A stretch of DNA of 64,000 nt from Macropodus opercularis (GCA_030770545.1 CM061097.1:18060501-18124500), one strand, 5' to 3'. Positions 35,560 through 49,000 are shown, counted from the first letter of the stretch. A program made the numbers and translations. Notes: generated by a model not told the origin, from the sequence alone.

Positions 35560-38500
35560 TTAAACTTAGCTTGTATTTTGATTAATTTGATTTATATTGG
35601 TTTTATTTTTTTAGTATAAAAGCGTGATGGACAGTCTGCTGACCAGCCTGAGTCCAGACTGATGGTTATAGCCGACACCAGGGAAAAGTTCCACCTGCTC
35701 CACAGAACCAGGACTGGATTCCCGCCTGACATCCGGGACAGGAGGCAGACAGCGGACGCTCCATTCAGAGTGAGTCCAGTGTTCTGAAGCAACTATGTGT
35801 AGGTGAAGAATGTGTGTGTAGCTCTGTGAAATGGTTTAGTCACCTGACGCGTTCTGTAATTTCTTTAGTGGTCAGTGAAAGTTACAGTGAACTTACATGT
35901 AGAATATTACGAATACTGAAGTCTTACCTTGTGTAAGTCATTCATGGGTTTAAAGAGAATCAACCACATGTGTAAGAAAATGTTCAGCAACATTGTGGCC
36001 TATGTTTTAAATCTGTATTTTAGTTTGTTTTCATTTGAGTCACTTTGTGGTAAACCTAGCTTGTATTTAGTTTTATTTGAGTTGATTTTATGTTTTAGAT
36101 TATTCATACATGTAGGGATGTCCCATCTGAATAAAATGGGCGTATGACTGATATAATAACATCATAAGCTTTGCGATGACTCCTTCAGTGTCCCGTGTGC
36201 ATTGCTGATAAGCACACTACAGGGTACGTTGCTCTGAACCAATGTGTCATACAAACTACCTGGCTGAAGAGAGTCACCCAAAGTTAGAGTATGTGTGATA
36301 AGGTCCAACCATACGATGAGATGGGAAGATCAGTGTGAGTGAAAACCCCTGTGTGAATGATAAGCCCATTGAAAGTTTAAGCACCGGCCCAAGTGAATCT
36401 ACACAACCACAGGGAACAAAATGGGGAAGTTAGAAGCTTTACCAGGTTGGTCTGTTGGCCAAATGGAACATGCGTTTAGACAGCAGGTAGCATGCGAGGG
36501 GTGGCTAAACCATTGTGTTACAATATATAAGAAGCTCTGGTGTTAACATCCATCAGAAGACAGTGGTTCGCTGTAGGATGTCTTCCTCATGCCAGCACGT
36601 ACTAAACATTGAGCTGGTTCATTACACCAACATGCTCCTCTAGTTTTCTCAGTATGTTCCAGCATTTGTCACAAGAAGAAGGTTTTTCCACGACATCTTG
36701 GTGTCAGAAGTGGGACGGACAGTCTGCCGACTGACGCCTGAGTCCAGACTGAGGGTTACAGCCGACACAAGGGAAAGGTTCCTCTAAACAGAAAAAGGAG
36801 GACTGGATTCCCGCCTGATGTTCGGGACAGGAGGCGGACAGCGGATGCTTTGTTCACAGTGAGTACAGTGTTATGAACCATCTCGTATATCACATAAAAA
36901 CTGCATTTACATCACAGTATTTTATGATGAACCTCTGAACCTATAACACTAACTCATTGTTGAGGCGAGAGCCAACAAGTCTCCTCTCTGTGATGCTCAG
37001 GCTACTGATCATTAGTTAACAGGTTTTAGACTGAAAGTGCAGCTGTATGGAATAGATGCTTTGGGTATTAACAGATTACAGGAGTTCCCTGTAGGTTGGG
37101 GCAAAGCATTGATTTGGGCATAGCTTTAAAACTTCTGTGTCTTCTTACATATAACTTTGTGTTGAACTTAGCTTGTATTTTAATTAATTTGATTTATATT
37201 GGTTTTATTTTTTTAGTATAAAAGCGTGATGGACAGTCTGCTGACCGGCGCCTGAGTCCAGACTGATGTTTACAGCCGACACCAGGGAAAAGTTCCACCT
37301 GCTCCACAGAACCAGGACTGGATTCCCGCCTGACATCCGGGACAGGAGGCAGACAGCGGACGCTCCATTCAGAGTGAGTCCAGTGTTCTGAAGCAACTAT
37401 GTGTAGGTGAAGAATGTGTGTGTAGCTCTGTGAAATGGTTTAGTCACCTGACGCGTTCTGTAATTTCTTTAGTGGTCAGTGAAAGTTACAGTGAAGTCAC
37501 ATGTAGGATATTACGAATACTGAAGTCTTACCTTGTGTAAGTCATTCATGGGTTTAAAGAGAATCAACCACATGTGTAAATGTTCAGCAACATTGTGGCC
37601 TATGTTTTAAAACTGTATTTTAGTTTGTCTTAATTTGTGTCACTTTGTGGTAAACCTAGCTTGTATTTAGTTTTATTTGAGTTGATTTTATGTTTTAGAT
37701 TATTCATACATGTAGGGATGTCCCATCTGAATAAAATGGGCGTATGACTGATATAATAACATCATAAGCTTTGCGATGACTCCTTCAGTGTCCCGTGTGC
37801 ATTGCTGATAAGCACACTACAGGGTACGTTGCTCTGAACCAATGTGTCATACAAACTACCTGGCTGAAGAGAGTCTCCCAAAGTTAGAGTATGTGTGATA
37901 AGGTCCAACCATACGATGAGATGGGAAGATCAGTGTGAGTGAAAACCCCTGTGTGAATGATAAGCCCATTGAAAGTTTAAGCACCGGCCCAAGTGAATCT
38001 ACACAACCACAGGGAACAAAATGGGGAAGTTAGAAGCTTTACCAGGTTGGTCTGTTGGCCAAATGGAACATGCGTTTAGACAGCAGGTAGCATGCGAGGG
38101 GTGGCTAAACCATTGTGTTACAATATATAAGAAGCTCTGGTGTTAACATCCATCAGAAGACAGTGGTTCGCTGTAGGATGTCTTCCTCATGCCAGCACGT
38201 ACTAAACATTGAGCTGGTTCATTACACCAACATGCTCCTCTAGTTTTCTCAGTATGTTCCAGCATTTGTCACAAGAAGAAGGTTTTTCCACGACATCTTG
38301 GTGTCAGAAGTGGGACGGACAGTCTGCCGACTGACGCCTGAGTCCAGACTGAGGGTTACAGCCGACACAAGGGAAAGGTTCCTCTAAACAGAAAAAGGAG
38401 GACTGGATTCCCGCCTGATGTTCGGGACAGGAGGCGGACAGCGGATGCTTTGTTCACAGTGAGTACAGTGTTATGAACCATCTCGTATATCACATAAAAA

Positions 38501-40060
38501 CTGCATTTACATCACAGTATTTTATGATGAACCTCTGAACCTATAACACTAACTCATTGTTGAGGCGAGAGCCAACAAGTCTCCTCTCTGTGATGCTCAG
38601 GCTACTGATCATTAGTTAACAGGTTTTAGACTGAAAGTGCAGCTGTATGGAATAGATGCTTTGGGTATTAACAGATTACAGGAGTTCCCTGTAGGTTGGG
38701 GCAAAGCATTGATTTGGGCATAGCTTTAAAACTTCTGTGTCTTCTTACATATAACTTTGTGTTGAACTTAGCTTGTATTTTAATTAATTTGATTTATATT
38801 GGTTTTATTTTTTTAGTATAAAAGCGTGATGGACAGTCTGCTGACCGGCGCCTGAGTCCAGACTGATGTTTACAGCCGACACCAGGGAAAAGTTCCACCT
38901 GCTCCACAGAACCAGGACTGGATTCCCGCCTGACATCCGGGACAGGAGGCAGACAGCGGACGCTCCATTCAGAGTGAGTCCAGTGTTCTGAAGCAACTAT
39001 GTGTAGGTGAAGAATGTGTGTGTAGCTCTGTGAAATGGTTTAGTCACCTGACGCGTTCTGTAATTTCTTTAGTGGTCAGTGAAAGTTACAGTGAAGTCAC
39101 ATGTAGGATATTACGAATACTGAAGTCTTACCTTGTGTAAGTCATTCATGGGTTTAAAGAGAATCAACCACATGTGTAAATGTTCAGCAACATTGTGGCC
39201 TATGTTTTAAAACTGTATTTTAGTTTGTCTTAATTTGTGTCACTTTGTGGTAAACCTAGCTTGTATTTAGTTTTATTTGAGTTGATTTTATGTTTTAGAT
39301 TATTCATACATGTAGGGATGTCCCATCTGAATAAAATGGGCGTATGACTGATATAATAACATCATAAGCTTTGCGATGACTCCTTCAGTGTCCCGTGTGC
39401 ATTGCTGATAAGCACACTACAGGGTACGTTGCTCTGAACCAATGTGTCATACAAACTACCTGGCTGAAGAGAGTCTCCCAAAGTTAGAGTATGTGTGATA
39501 AGGTCCAACCATACGATGAGATGGGAAGATCAGTGTGAGTGAAAACCCCTGTGTGAATGATAAGCCCATTGAAAGTTTAAGCACCGGCCCAAGTGAATCT
39601 ACACAACCACAGGGAACAAAATGGGGAAGTTAGAAGCTTTACCAGGTTGGTCTGTTGGCCAAATGGAACATGCGTTTAGACAGCAGGTAGCATGCGAGGG
39701 GTGGCTAAACCATTGTGTTACAATATATAAGAAGCTCTGGTGTTAACATCCATCAGAAGACAGTGGTTCGCTGTAGGATGTCTTCCTCATGCCAGCACGT
39801 ACTAAACATTGAGCTGGTTCATTACACCAACATGCTCCTCTAGTTTTCTCAGTATGTTCCAGCATTTGTCACAAGAAGAAGGTTTATCCACAACATTTTG
39901 GTGTCAGAAGTGGGACGGACAGTCTGCCGACTGACGCCTGAGTCCAGACTGAGGGTTACAGCCGACACAAGGGAAAGGTTCCTCTAAACAGAAAAAGGAG
40001 GACTGGATTCCCGCTTGACAGTTGACCCTCCATTCAGAGTGAGTACAGTGTTCTGAAGGG
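35560..40060 (+). repeat. Tandem repeat array 3 (1,600-bp units)
   Basis: About 2.8 units. Modules: alpha 35615-35769 (155 nt), beta 36708-36858, alpha 37217-37373, beta 38308-38458, alpha 38817-38973, and a last beta 39908-40038 shortened to 131 nt by fusion to an alpha-like end (ttgaccctccattcaga). Period is exactly 1,600 between the last units; by eye 37,217-38,280 and 38,817-39,880 show no difference. Putative splice signals are as in array 2. The array ends in this chimeric module. Confidence 0.85.
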
Positions 40061-40905
40061 ATGGACAGTCAATTTACAGGATATGATTGTTTGTTTGTTT
40101 GATTGGAATGAAAGATTTACTGACCTGCTGAGACACAGTTCGTGAAGCTGTGCTTATTTAATAGTCACTAACAGAAACATTTACTATTTAACGCCAGCTT
40201 GTTTCTTTGTGGACACATTTGTAAATATGCATATTCCTGTTCTGCTTAATCAGCAGGACTTAGAAGGTCGCTGAGTGAATCTCCACTGCACCGTCGAGTC
40301 ACCACGAAGGACTTCATCACTACACATCTGTACAGTGCAACAGTGTCTCTGGTGACAAGGGGAGGGAAACCTAACGGTGCTAACGTAACTCCCCGCGACA
40401 CCACGAAGACCAGTTGCTCCGGTGACGTCCCAACAAGCTGTCTGCCACTGCACCAGCACAGAGGACGGAGACGGGACAGCTGCTATGAATCGGCATCAGG
40501 GTTGGATCCGGCAGAAGCAGGTACTGACACAACCACTGAGCAGTGTGAGAAATACCCTGTGTGTTGTAGAACCCAGTTCAAATATTCCATTTATATTCTT
40601 GTTACCCCTTTGGCTGTTGCTAAGGTTTTCCACTGAGCCCTGAAGATCAAGACATGTATTTCTATTTTGGGTGTATTTGTCATAACAGCAGTAATAGTCT
40701 TTACAATTATTTGGAGTAAACACGTCTGTGGAGATGGATGGATTCCATGTTTAAGCAGTGGAAAAGTTTCATCTCGTCAGAAGTGACATCTTGAATAGTT
40801 TCACTAGTGTGATGGGTGGTTGGATTGACCCTGACTTTGTAATGACTATCACTGACTGCAATGAAGAACGCTTGCTTTTCTCTGACTTTGTAATGACTGT
40901 CATGG
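40061..40905 (+). other. Array-flanking unique sequence with a candidate exon
   Basis: Not repeated in the window. A segment from about 40,255 (after cttaatcag) to about 40,520 (ggcagaagcag then GTACTG) has exon-like borders and is more GC-rich than its surroundings. Two overlapping plus-strand frames (from 40,343 and 40,422) and one minus-strand frame are open, so coding strand is undecided. No domain is recognised. Confidence 0.3.
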
Positions 40906-42136
40906 AGGTGATGTGTGTGGCCTGAGGCGCTGTGCTGTTCCCAGCATTGATGTGCGGGAGGGCTACCTGGGGTTGGGGTGCTGCTTGGTACTCAGGGCCG
41001 GTTGTCTGGGATCATGGGATGGCCGCACGGGCCCTTTGTATTTGGGGGGTGGTATCTGCGGGGGCTGGCGCTTGGGGTTGGGGGGACAACCAGTTGGTGG
41101 GTCGGCACGTGGCTAGCTCTGGGGGCAGACCTCCCTGCTGGTGGAGGGGGGCCTGGGGTGTGAACCTGGGTGCCCGGTGTCTGTGGGGTTCCCTGGTGGG
41201 GGCCTGCCTGCTCCTGGGGGGTGCTCCTTTTCCTGGGGCGTCTTTGTGGGGGCGGGCTGTTGCCGACCGTTGTGGTCCGGCTCCTTTGGATGCTGTGGGG
41301 GCGATAGCGACGGAGCATGATGGGATCTGTGGGGAGGTTTGTCTGGGCTCTGGTTCCCTTTGGCACCTGGGCTGGGTTCGGACCCCCCTACACAGCTACA
41401 CAGTGTGTGTGTATCTAGGGGGGTGCGGGTTTATGGGCCTGTGTGTGTGTTGGTGGATATATGCAGATGCATATGGGCCTGGATGTGTGTTATGTAAGAA
41501 ATTGCGTGTTTGAGTGAATGACCTCACGGGGCGAGCATGAGTATGCGTGAGGGAGAGGATACGCATGTGAGACAGAGGAGGTGGGGAGGCCCTGACTGCA
41601 CTATCTGTGATGCTCCGGGCAGCGCAACCGTGGCCCTCGGGTCAGGTCTGTCTGTCCCCGTCTGGGGGGACTGGGGCCGGTGAGATAGGATGCTGAGCTA
41701 GTCTGGGACCTGGCTCTGCTGACCTTGATGCCTTATGCCCCAGCTACATTTTACACCCATTCACCTAGGTTTATGAGGGGCCTTCTCCATACGGGGGGAC
41801 TGGCTCTCTAATAGCGGCCTCAACCACCGTCCCTCCCGGAACGGAATGCCCTCAGTTTTTAACTACATTACACACAACACCGAACAAGGCTTTGGAGACT
41901 GGTAGTCTTCCAATGTCCTTTATACACATACACATACATTTAGGGCCTGAGGGGGTGGTCTCCTACTGGGGTCCGAGAGAAGGGGCCAGGTGTGACCTCA
42001 GTTGTCGGCCCTGGCAAGGACGACCACCACCCTGTTCTAATTGCAAAGTAGACACTTAGGGACGGGGGACACCCTCTGGGAGACACATCCGTCAGCCAGC
42101 GGTTGTGCTCCTGGACGACTCCCCCACTGTCACGGT
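40906..42136. other. GC-rich tract, probable dispersed repeat, no gene
   Basis: Strongly G-rich with ggggt runs and short GT-rich stretches. Several overlapping frames on both strands are a base-composition effect. No recognised protein. It may be the same kind of element as at 1-371. Confidence 0.4.
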
Positions 42137-42706
42137 TCGGTATACACGCTCAGGGGAGTGTGTCACTTGATAAGGATCAGGCAAAACCAAGTACCGAGAT
42201 TTAGGTGAATTTATTGGTAAACAAAGGGTTTAAGTGTAATCGACCGGTCGTCAATCTTTCTATGGGGATGACGTCAGGAATCTTGTGGTCGATGAGGGAG
42301 GAGTTGGAGAAGAGGCTGTGGGGGTCTCGGGTGGAGGAAACGGCGAAGGTAACGGCGGATTGGCTGAAAGCTGAAGAGGTGGAAAGTGGGGGTGTAACCA
42401 GGAGGACGGAAGCGGTTGTTGTGATAGTGGTCTGGAGTGAGCTGGGGCGATGGTTGGATCGGGAGCCGCTGGTGGGTACTGATCCACAGGGTAGCTGATG
42501 GTGGGTGACGGTCTGGGGTTTTCCCACAGCGCGATAACTGACGGAGTCGGTGGATTCGCTCCAGGCGACACAAGGGCAAAAGACAGGGAACAAACGGGGG
42601 GACAGAAAGCATGCACAGTCCAGGATATCCACAAGAGTTCAACTTAAAGCGAGCCCCATCGGCTGAAATCCAATAAACCAAAAACAGAGGGAGAACTACA
42701 GGCGAT
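42137..42706 (-). mobile_element. Possible LTR-element 3' end, minus strand
   Basis: On the minus strand an AATAAA (42,210-42,215) is followed about 75 bases later by an end reading CCGAACCGTGACA, a style seen at ends of fish Gypsy-type LTRs. Three overlapping proline/serine-rich minus-strand frames (42,201-42,681) have no recognised domain. The opposite end and any target duplication could not be placed. Low certainty. Confidence 0.3.
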
Positions 42707-42899
42707 ATGACGGATCAGTCCGTCAAATCAGAGTTCGAGAGTCCCGCTGCGGTGCGTGCTGCTGCCAGCGGCAACACAGAATCCTCCTCCAGCTCGGGCG
42801 CTGTAGGGAGCGTAGGAGGGCCAGCAACATTCATCAAGTGGATTCAAGTAACGAGGCCAGCACTGGAGCGAGAACAGAAAAATGCAAACTCACGAACAG
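42707..42899 (+). CDS. Candidate coding exon (MTDQSVKSEF...)
   Basis: Frame from ATG 42,707 for 64 codons with a Ser/Ala-rich low-complexity middle (TESSSSSGAVGSVGG) and a basic end (TRPALEREQKNANSRT), then cacgaacag followed by GTAGGC, a plausible donor. Downstream sequence joins the repeat pair at 42,912. Not duplicated elsewhere in the window. It may be a host first coding exon or part of the neighbouring element. Family unknown. Confidence 0.3.
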
Positions 42900-42911
42900 G
42901 TAGGCGAAGTC

Positions 42912-43276
42912 TGGTGTTGCTGTACATGTACCTATAGTCGTTGTATGGTTATTGTCATTATTGCTGTTGTTGTTATTGTAGTTGTTGCTGCTTGTCATGG
43001 CATTATCATTATTATCATACCTACCAGGACTGTTATTAATCAATTTCATCGCTACTACTTATTTAAATACTCTCAATCAATGTTTCTTCTTCTCCCCCCA
43101 ACCCCCACCCACCCCCCTTTCACCCTCAGATCTTCAAAGAGGGGTTCATAGTTTATGTATCCCTTTTGAAAAAGCAAAACTGCCCATCACAATACAGCAT
43201 CCAGCACATACATGATGGATGCTAAACTGCTGGACAGGACAAAAAAAACAACGCTTGCTATGCACTGACTTAGAAA
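42912..43276. repeat. Low-complexity-rich repeat, copy 2
   Basis: Partner of 372-783, lacking about 45 bases of it. Joins satellite sequence at about 43,277, just upstream of a beta module. Confidence 0.75.
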
Positions 43277-43605
43277 GAAAAAGCATTTGAAGAAGGTTTT
43301 TCCACGACATTTTGGTGTCAGAAGTGGGACGGACAGTCTGCCGACTGACGCCTGAGTCCAGACTGAGGGTTACAGGCGGCACAAGGGAAAGGTTCCTCTA
43401 AACAGAAAAAGGAGGACTGGATTCCCGCCTGATGTTCGGGACAGGAGGTGGACAGCGGATGCTCCGTTCACAGTGAGTACAGTGTTATGAACCATCTCGT
43501 ATATCACATACAAACTGCATTTACATCACAGTATTTTATGATGAACCTCTGAACCTGTAACACTAACTTATTGTTGAGGCGAGAGCCAACAAGTCTCCTC
43601 TCTGT
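43277..43605 (+). repeat. Tandem repeat array 4 (partial unit, one beta module)
   Basis: Only the end of one unit: the gcatttgaagaagg segment, beta 43322-43472 (151 nt, GTGAGT follows) and the following ttgaggcgagagccaac segment, then block C. No alpha module. Confidence 0.8.
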
Positions 43606-43821
43606 GATGGCAAAGCGTATAGTTAAAGATGGTTCTGGTCACTCTGAACCATCTCTTAGTTAAGCTGCTATAGACGTTGATGCTGGGGGACGTCCTTCAT
43701 TCACTGAGCTCCTCTACATTTCGATTTCTTGTATCCACTAACTTGCCTCCATGTCCACACGTGACTTTGTCTCCTTTCTGTTGTAATTGTGCTTCTCTCT
43801 TTCTGTCTCTCTCTCTATTCT

Positions 43822-43985
43822 CATCTCCAGGTATCGTCAGACTCAGAGCCGTGTGTCTCCAGTGTTCAGTTGCTGGTCCAACCATCCTGCCTGTGTTCTG
43901 TTGCTGCTTGTTTTGTTGTCGTGTACTTGTTGTGAATTGGCGCTATATAAATAAAGTTGAAATGAATTGAATTGAAAATTGAATC
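43822..43985 (+). repeat. LINE-type 3' tail, block C
   Basis: Third copy of the tail at 3,410-3,575. Confidence 0.6.
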
Positions 43986-44697
43986 TATTTTTATTTCATT
44001 TTTTATGGTCTTTCCTCTACACGATCCTGGATGAGGATCCTCTGTGTCCAGATCACTCTAGTGCCTGGACAGTTACTGCAGCTTTAACCTGAGAGCAGAT
44101 AGCTGAGAGGCACATAGACAAAAGTGCAACACATACATCGCAGCTGTGGTTTGAGGTGGACTCAAAGCAATGGGGGTATTAATGCACAGATTAAGCATCA
44201 ATCCGACTCCACACCCTCCTCTCATATTAACAGAGCTTGTGGGAGAAAGTTATGATCGTTAGAGAGGTGGTTGGTGTGATGACGTCCACTGCTGCGGTGC
44301 CTAGAGAGAGGGAACCCAAGTTGTTAGGGTGAGATCCAGGTTTACAACAAAAACACCACATTCAGTCTGGAACAGCTGAACTTGTCACCAATAACAAGCA
44401 GCTCCTCCTTGCTTGGGTTTAAGATTACATCATTGAGCTAAGATGGAAAATTATTATATAACAACAACATCAACAAGAAACATCAGACATTTCTCATGAT
44501 CAGTCTGTCAAACCGTGTTTCAGTCAGTCGGGTCTTTGAGTCATGAGCTCAGGTTTTATTATGCACGTGAGCAGGGAGGGAGACCTCCTGCTCAGAATGA
44601 ACTGCAGTTTGGCTACTCGTCCTGCTGAAGGAATCAGCAGTGTCGCTTAGGGGGCCCCCTCCTCCACCAACTCTTTCTTTCTACTGCACCATGATGT

Positions 44698-45750
44698 GTG
44701 ATGGCGATCAGAGTCTACGGAAAATGCTGGGATGATCTGAACAATAACACCACTGCAGCAATGCAATGCAATGGCGTCATAATAGGCCCTCAAGGAGCAG
44801 CAGCTATAGTCAAGCTCCCTGAAAGACATCACGGATGGATTCAAGTTCCAGGTTCAGCACCACACGTCACTCTCACCATAGGGTTAAAAGAAGCAACAGA
44901 AAGAATACAACCTACCACAGGAGGATTAATGGACCGAGGGAGTAATGATCAAAACTAGGAGCATGTGCAAAACCCCAATCTTTCCAAAGACAGTCAAACA
45001 CCAATGACTATAAGTTAGAGCATGACTCATTAATGCAATAGTACAGGAAGAACATCTTATTGTATCTTACAGTGTAATCTCTACAGTAGAGCAGCTTAGT
45101 GGTGAAAAGAGGCTCATAGCACCGTCTCAGGTAAAAGCTGTTAGAAAAGCTCCAAAACCACTAACTGTGGGACAGATGTTGTCATTTTTGGGGATGGCTG
45201 GTTACAGCAGACCCTGGATATGTGACTATGCTATGACAGCAGCTCCTTTATGAAACGTGAGAAGAGCAGCTGGACAAAAGAATCGTTCAGACTCACTAGT
45301 TAAAGTTAAAGGAGCATTTCAAAAAAAGAGACCTGCAGACTGCTCCAGCTTTAGCCAATCCTGACTATACGACACCATTTCACCTTTATGTGGCTGAAAG
45401 ACAAAACTGTCCTGATGCAAGACTCCCCCACAGGGAAACAGCCGATAGCCTATTACAGCACCAGGCTTGATAACATTGAGGAGGGACCGTCTCCCTGCTG
45501 CCAGGGATTGGACGCAGCAGCGGCAGCATTTACCAATAAGTAAGCATCAGTTCTAACAATGGGTCACCCTGTGACATTGTATGTATCTCACCAACTGCAT
45601 GCTATGCTAACTAGTCCTTGATTTCTTGTTACACAGGCCAGAAGGGCTGGTTATGCAGTGTTACTATCAGGACAAGAACAAACTGTGCAGCGGTGCACCA
45701 CAATAAATCCCACATGACTGCATACAAGAAACAGATGTGATAGATTGAAT
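44698..45750 (+). pseudogene. Retroviral pol fragment, plus strand, block C
   Basis: Third copy of the opposed pol fragment (APHVTLTIG spacer, RT thumb near 45,150-45,250, RNase H-like RRAGYAVLL near 45,640), with a few substitutions and the same breaks. Confidence 0.7.
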
Positions 45751-46009
45751 AATGTTGTGGACAGATAAGTTTTATTAGGAGTTTTATGTTTACAATGTTG
45801 GCAAAATATTTTCTGTTTGTTTGTGCCAATATCAGTTCGGACCACATTGGATGTAAGTGACCAGTGAAGGGAACACAGCATTCAAAGTTACGGGTGACTT
45901 TGAAGGTCGCACCGCACACCTTTCTTCACTCATTACACACGTGAGCTGATGAAAGGTTGTTGTGCGTCATATCAATTCTTCCCTTTTCAGGGCGCTTACA
46001 CAGACACAT

Positions 46010-49000
46010 TTATGCAAGTATGAGAGAATTTGTGACCTTCACTGCCGTATGCGTAGTCAGTAGCACCTGGAAGGGTCCAACCCACTTGCGTGCCTTCCAG
46101 TGTTTAGGGCGATGTTCTCGTACCACAATCCAGTCGCCTGGTTCCAGAGAGTGTAGTGGCCCTTGTGCTGGAACTGGTAAAGCTGCTGTCACCTGCTGAG
46201 AGATCTGAGACAGAACGGCAGACAAAGACTTACAGTACTGTAACATGTCATCTTGTCAAGTCAAGTGGATGGTAACGGCCTCTCAGTGGGATCTATTCCC
46301 ATGTGTGGGTTCTTTCCAAACAGGATCTCAAAAGGACTTAAATTCCCCCTACACCTTTGTCTCATTCTCATGTACATCATCACCACTGGTCATGCTTGTA
46401 TCCATGTGAGTCCTGTCTCAGCACAACATTTAGCCAGTTTGCGTTTCAGGCTACCATTTTCTCGCTCTATAGCCCCTCCACTGGCAGGATGGTAGCACAG
46501 TGTCTTCTTATGTCAGTGCCTAAAAAGGAACCTATTTGGTCAATAGCTTCATTCACAAAATGTGATCCATTGTCACTAAATCCTCTCTGGAATGCCCCAT
46601 CGGGAAGTATTTTAGTTTCAGTTGCCCACTGTGCCACTAGAGGCATGTTTTACTGGAAACACTTCAATCCATTTAGAACCACATGTCTACAATGGTGAGA
46701 CAATACTTCTTTCCCTGACATGAAGTGAGTTCAATGAAATCCATCATTATGTGTTCAAATGGTCTGGTCGGCTGTGGATGTGCTGCTAACGGTTGGTGTT
46801 GCTTACGACCTGTGTTGTGTGTATTAAATAAATGCAAAACCCTTTTGTAAACCAGTGCTGAGTTAACGCTTTCACCATCCCTCCCTTTGACACATGATCC
46901 AAGCCATGTGTCAACTTAGCAAAATGAGGAAAAAAGTGTTTAGGCAAACACGGTTTACCATCAGGTCCCCACCACAAATCATCACGGAACTCAGCTCTGC
47001 TCGTCTTCCACTGAGTCCGTTCCTGTGGAGTTGAAAAAGATTGAAGTGCAGAGAGGGAGTCAGGTGGAACAGAGGAGGTGATGGAAACAGCTGTAAGAGG
47101 GAGGAGTAGAAGTGAGGCTGTCTGAGCAGCTGCATCCGCCCTACGGTTACCTGAGGACACAGAGTCAGTTCCCGTCGTATGAGCAGTGCACTTGCAGACA
47201 GCAACGTGTTTAGGTAAAAGGATAGCCTCTAAGAGGTCAGACACCTTGTCCCGATGGGAAATGGGCTGTCCGTCTGATTTACGGACGTTTCTGTGTTTCC
47301 AAAGTCATGTGTTACACTCAAAGCGTATTTAGAATCAACCCAAATAGTGACAGTTTTGTCTTTTGCTAGTTTACAAGCTTCAGTGAGTGCTACCAGCTCT
47401 GCCACTTGTGCAGAGAGGTGAGATGGCAGGGGGCCGGACTGGAGAACGTCGTGCTCTGTGCAAACTGCATAGCCCACACGAGGAGCCAGTATCAGGGTCC
47501 CTGGAAGAAGAGCCATCTGTGAAAAGCACAAGATCAGGGTTAGTCAAAGGAGTCTCCTGCAGGTCAGGTCTTGGTGAACACACCTGCTGGAGAGAAGCAA
47601 CACAGTCATGAGGTTCACCATCGTCAGGGGTGGGCAGCAAAGTAGCTGGATTCAGGATAGTGCAACGTTTAACTGTAATGTTAGGCATGTCCAACAGGAC
47701 TGTGTGGTATCGTAACCAGCGAGCGGCCGACAAATGAGATGTTTTCTGTTCAAGCAGAATTAGAGAAACAGAATGAGGAACCATCAACACAAGATCAGAA
47801 TGTCCAACGATGTCTCTGGAGGCCAACACGGCCTTTTCAGCGGCTGCCACCGCTCTCAGGCAGCGAGGGAGTCCGGCTGCCACAGGATCAAGTTTAGCAG
47901 AGAAATAAGCTACTGGTCTTAATTTCCCACCATGCTTTTGTAGCAGGACAGACACCATGCACCTGTCTTTTTCATCCACCATCTGAACAAACGGTTGGGT
48001 AGGATCAGGAAGACCCAAAGTTGGTGCAGTCTGTAAAGTGAGCTTTAAGTTCACAAAAGCTGTCTCTGCCTCAGGAGTCCAGTGAACTTTGTCATGAGAT
48101 TGCAGTGATTTTCCATGAATGAGTTCACTCAGAGGTGCTTCAAGAACAGAATAAGTAGGAATAAAGTTTCGACAATATGAACACATTCCAAGAAAAGACA
48201 TCATCTGTCGTTTGGTGAGCGGCCTTGGGATGGTCTGAATAGCTTCAATCCTTTTAGGAGAGAGAGATTTGCCAGCTGCTGTGATAACATGTCCCAAGAA
48301 AGTTACTTCCTCTTGGATGAACTGTAATTTAGACAAACTAACTTTGTGGCCCTCAGCTGTCAGGTGTTTCAACAAAGCCACTGTGTCTCTTTCACACTGG
48401 TCCTTTGTGGGGCTGCAGATAATGATATCATCCACATATTGCAACAAAGATATTCCTGGCATGAGAGAAAGATGTTCGAGACTGCGTCTCAATGCCTCAT
48501 TGAAAATTGTGGGGGACTCCTCATACCCCTGACAAAGTCTGGTCCATGTCCACATGGACACACAAACCATAAGTGACTGTCTGGATGAACAGGGACACTG
48601 AAAAAAGCATTTGACAAGTCAATGACGGAAAACCATTGAGCATCAGGAGGAACCTGTGATAACAAAGTGTAAGGATTAGGCCCATTATTGGCTCTGGGTT
48701 GAACTGCAGCATTTACTGCCTGCAGATCCTGCACAAATCTCCATTCAGTGGCTCGACCTTTGTCTCTGACTTTCTTCACAGGAAAGATAGGTGAGCAGCA
48801 GGGGCTGTAGTCACATGGTACGATAACGCCTGCTCCTGTCAGTGAGTTAAACACTGGAGCTATGCCGTCTATGGCCTCCTGTCTGAGTGGATATTGTTTT
48901 GCACATGGCCTGTATGTGGTTTTTGTCGTAACCACAACTGGTTCGCAGTTACGGATCAGGACCACATCGTATTTGTGTCTGGCCCACAGTGTGTGTGGCT

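Noticed and set aside
40932..41513. 193-residue plus-strand frame in the GC-rich tract
   Set aside because: Several frames on both strands are open at once; Gly/Trp-rich composition reflects G-runs, not a protein.
42201..42681. Three overlapping minus-strand frames of 124-143 residues
   Set aside because: All three phases open together, proline/serine-rich with no domain; more likely non-coding LTR-type sequence.
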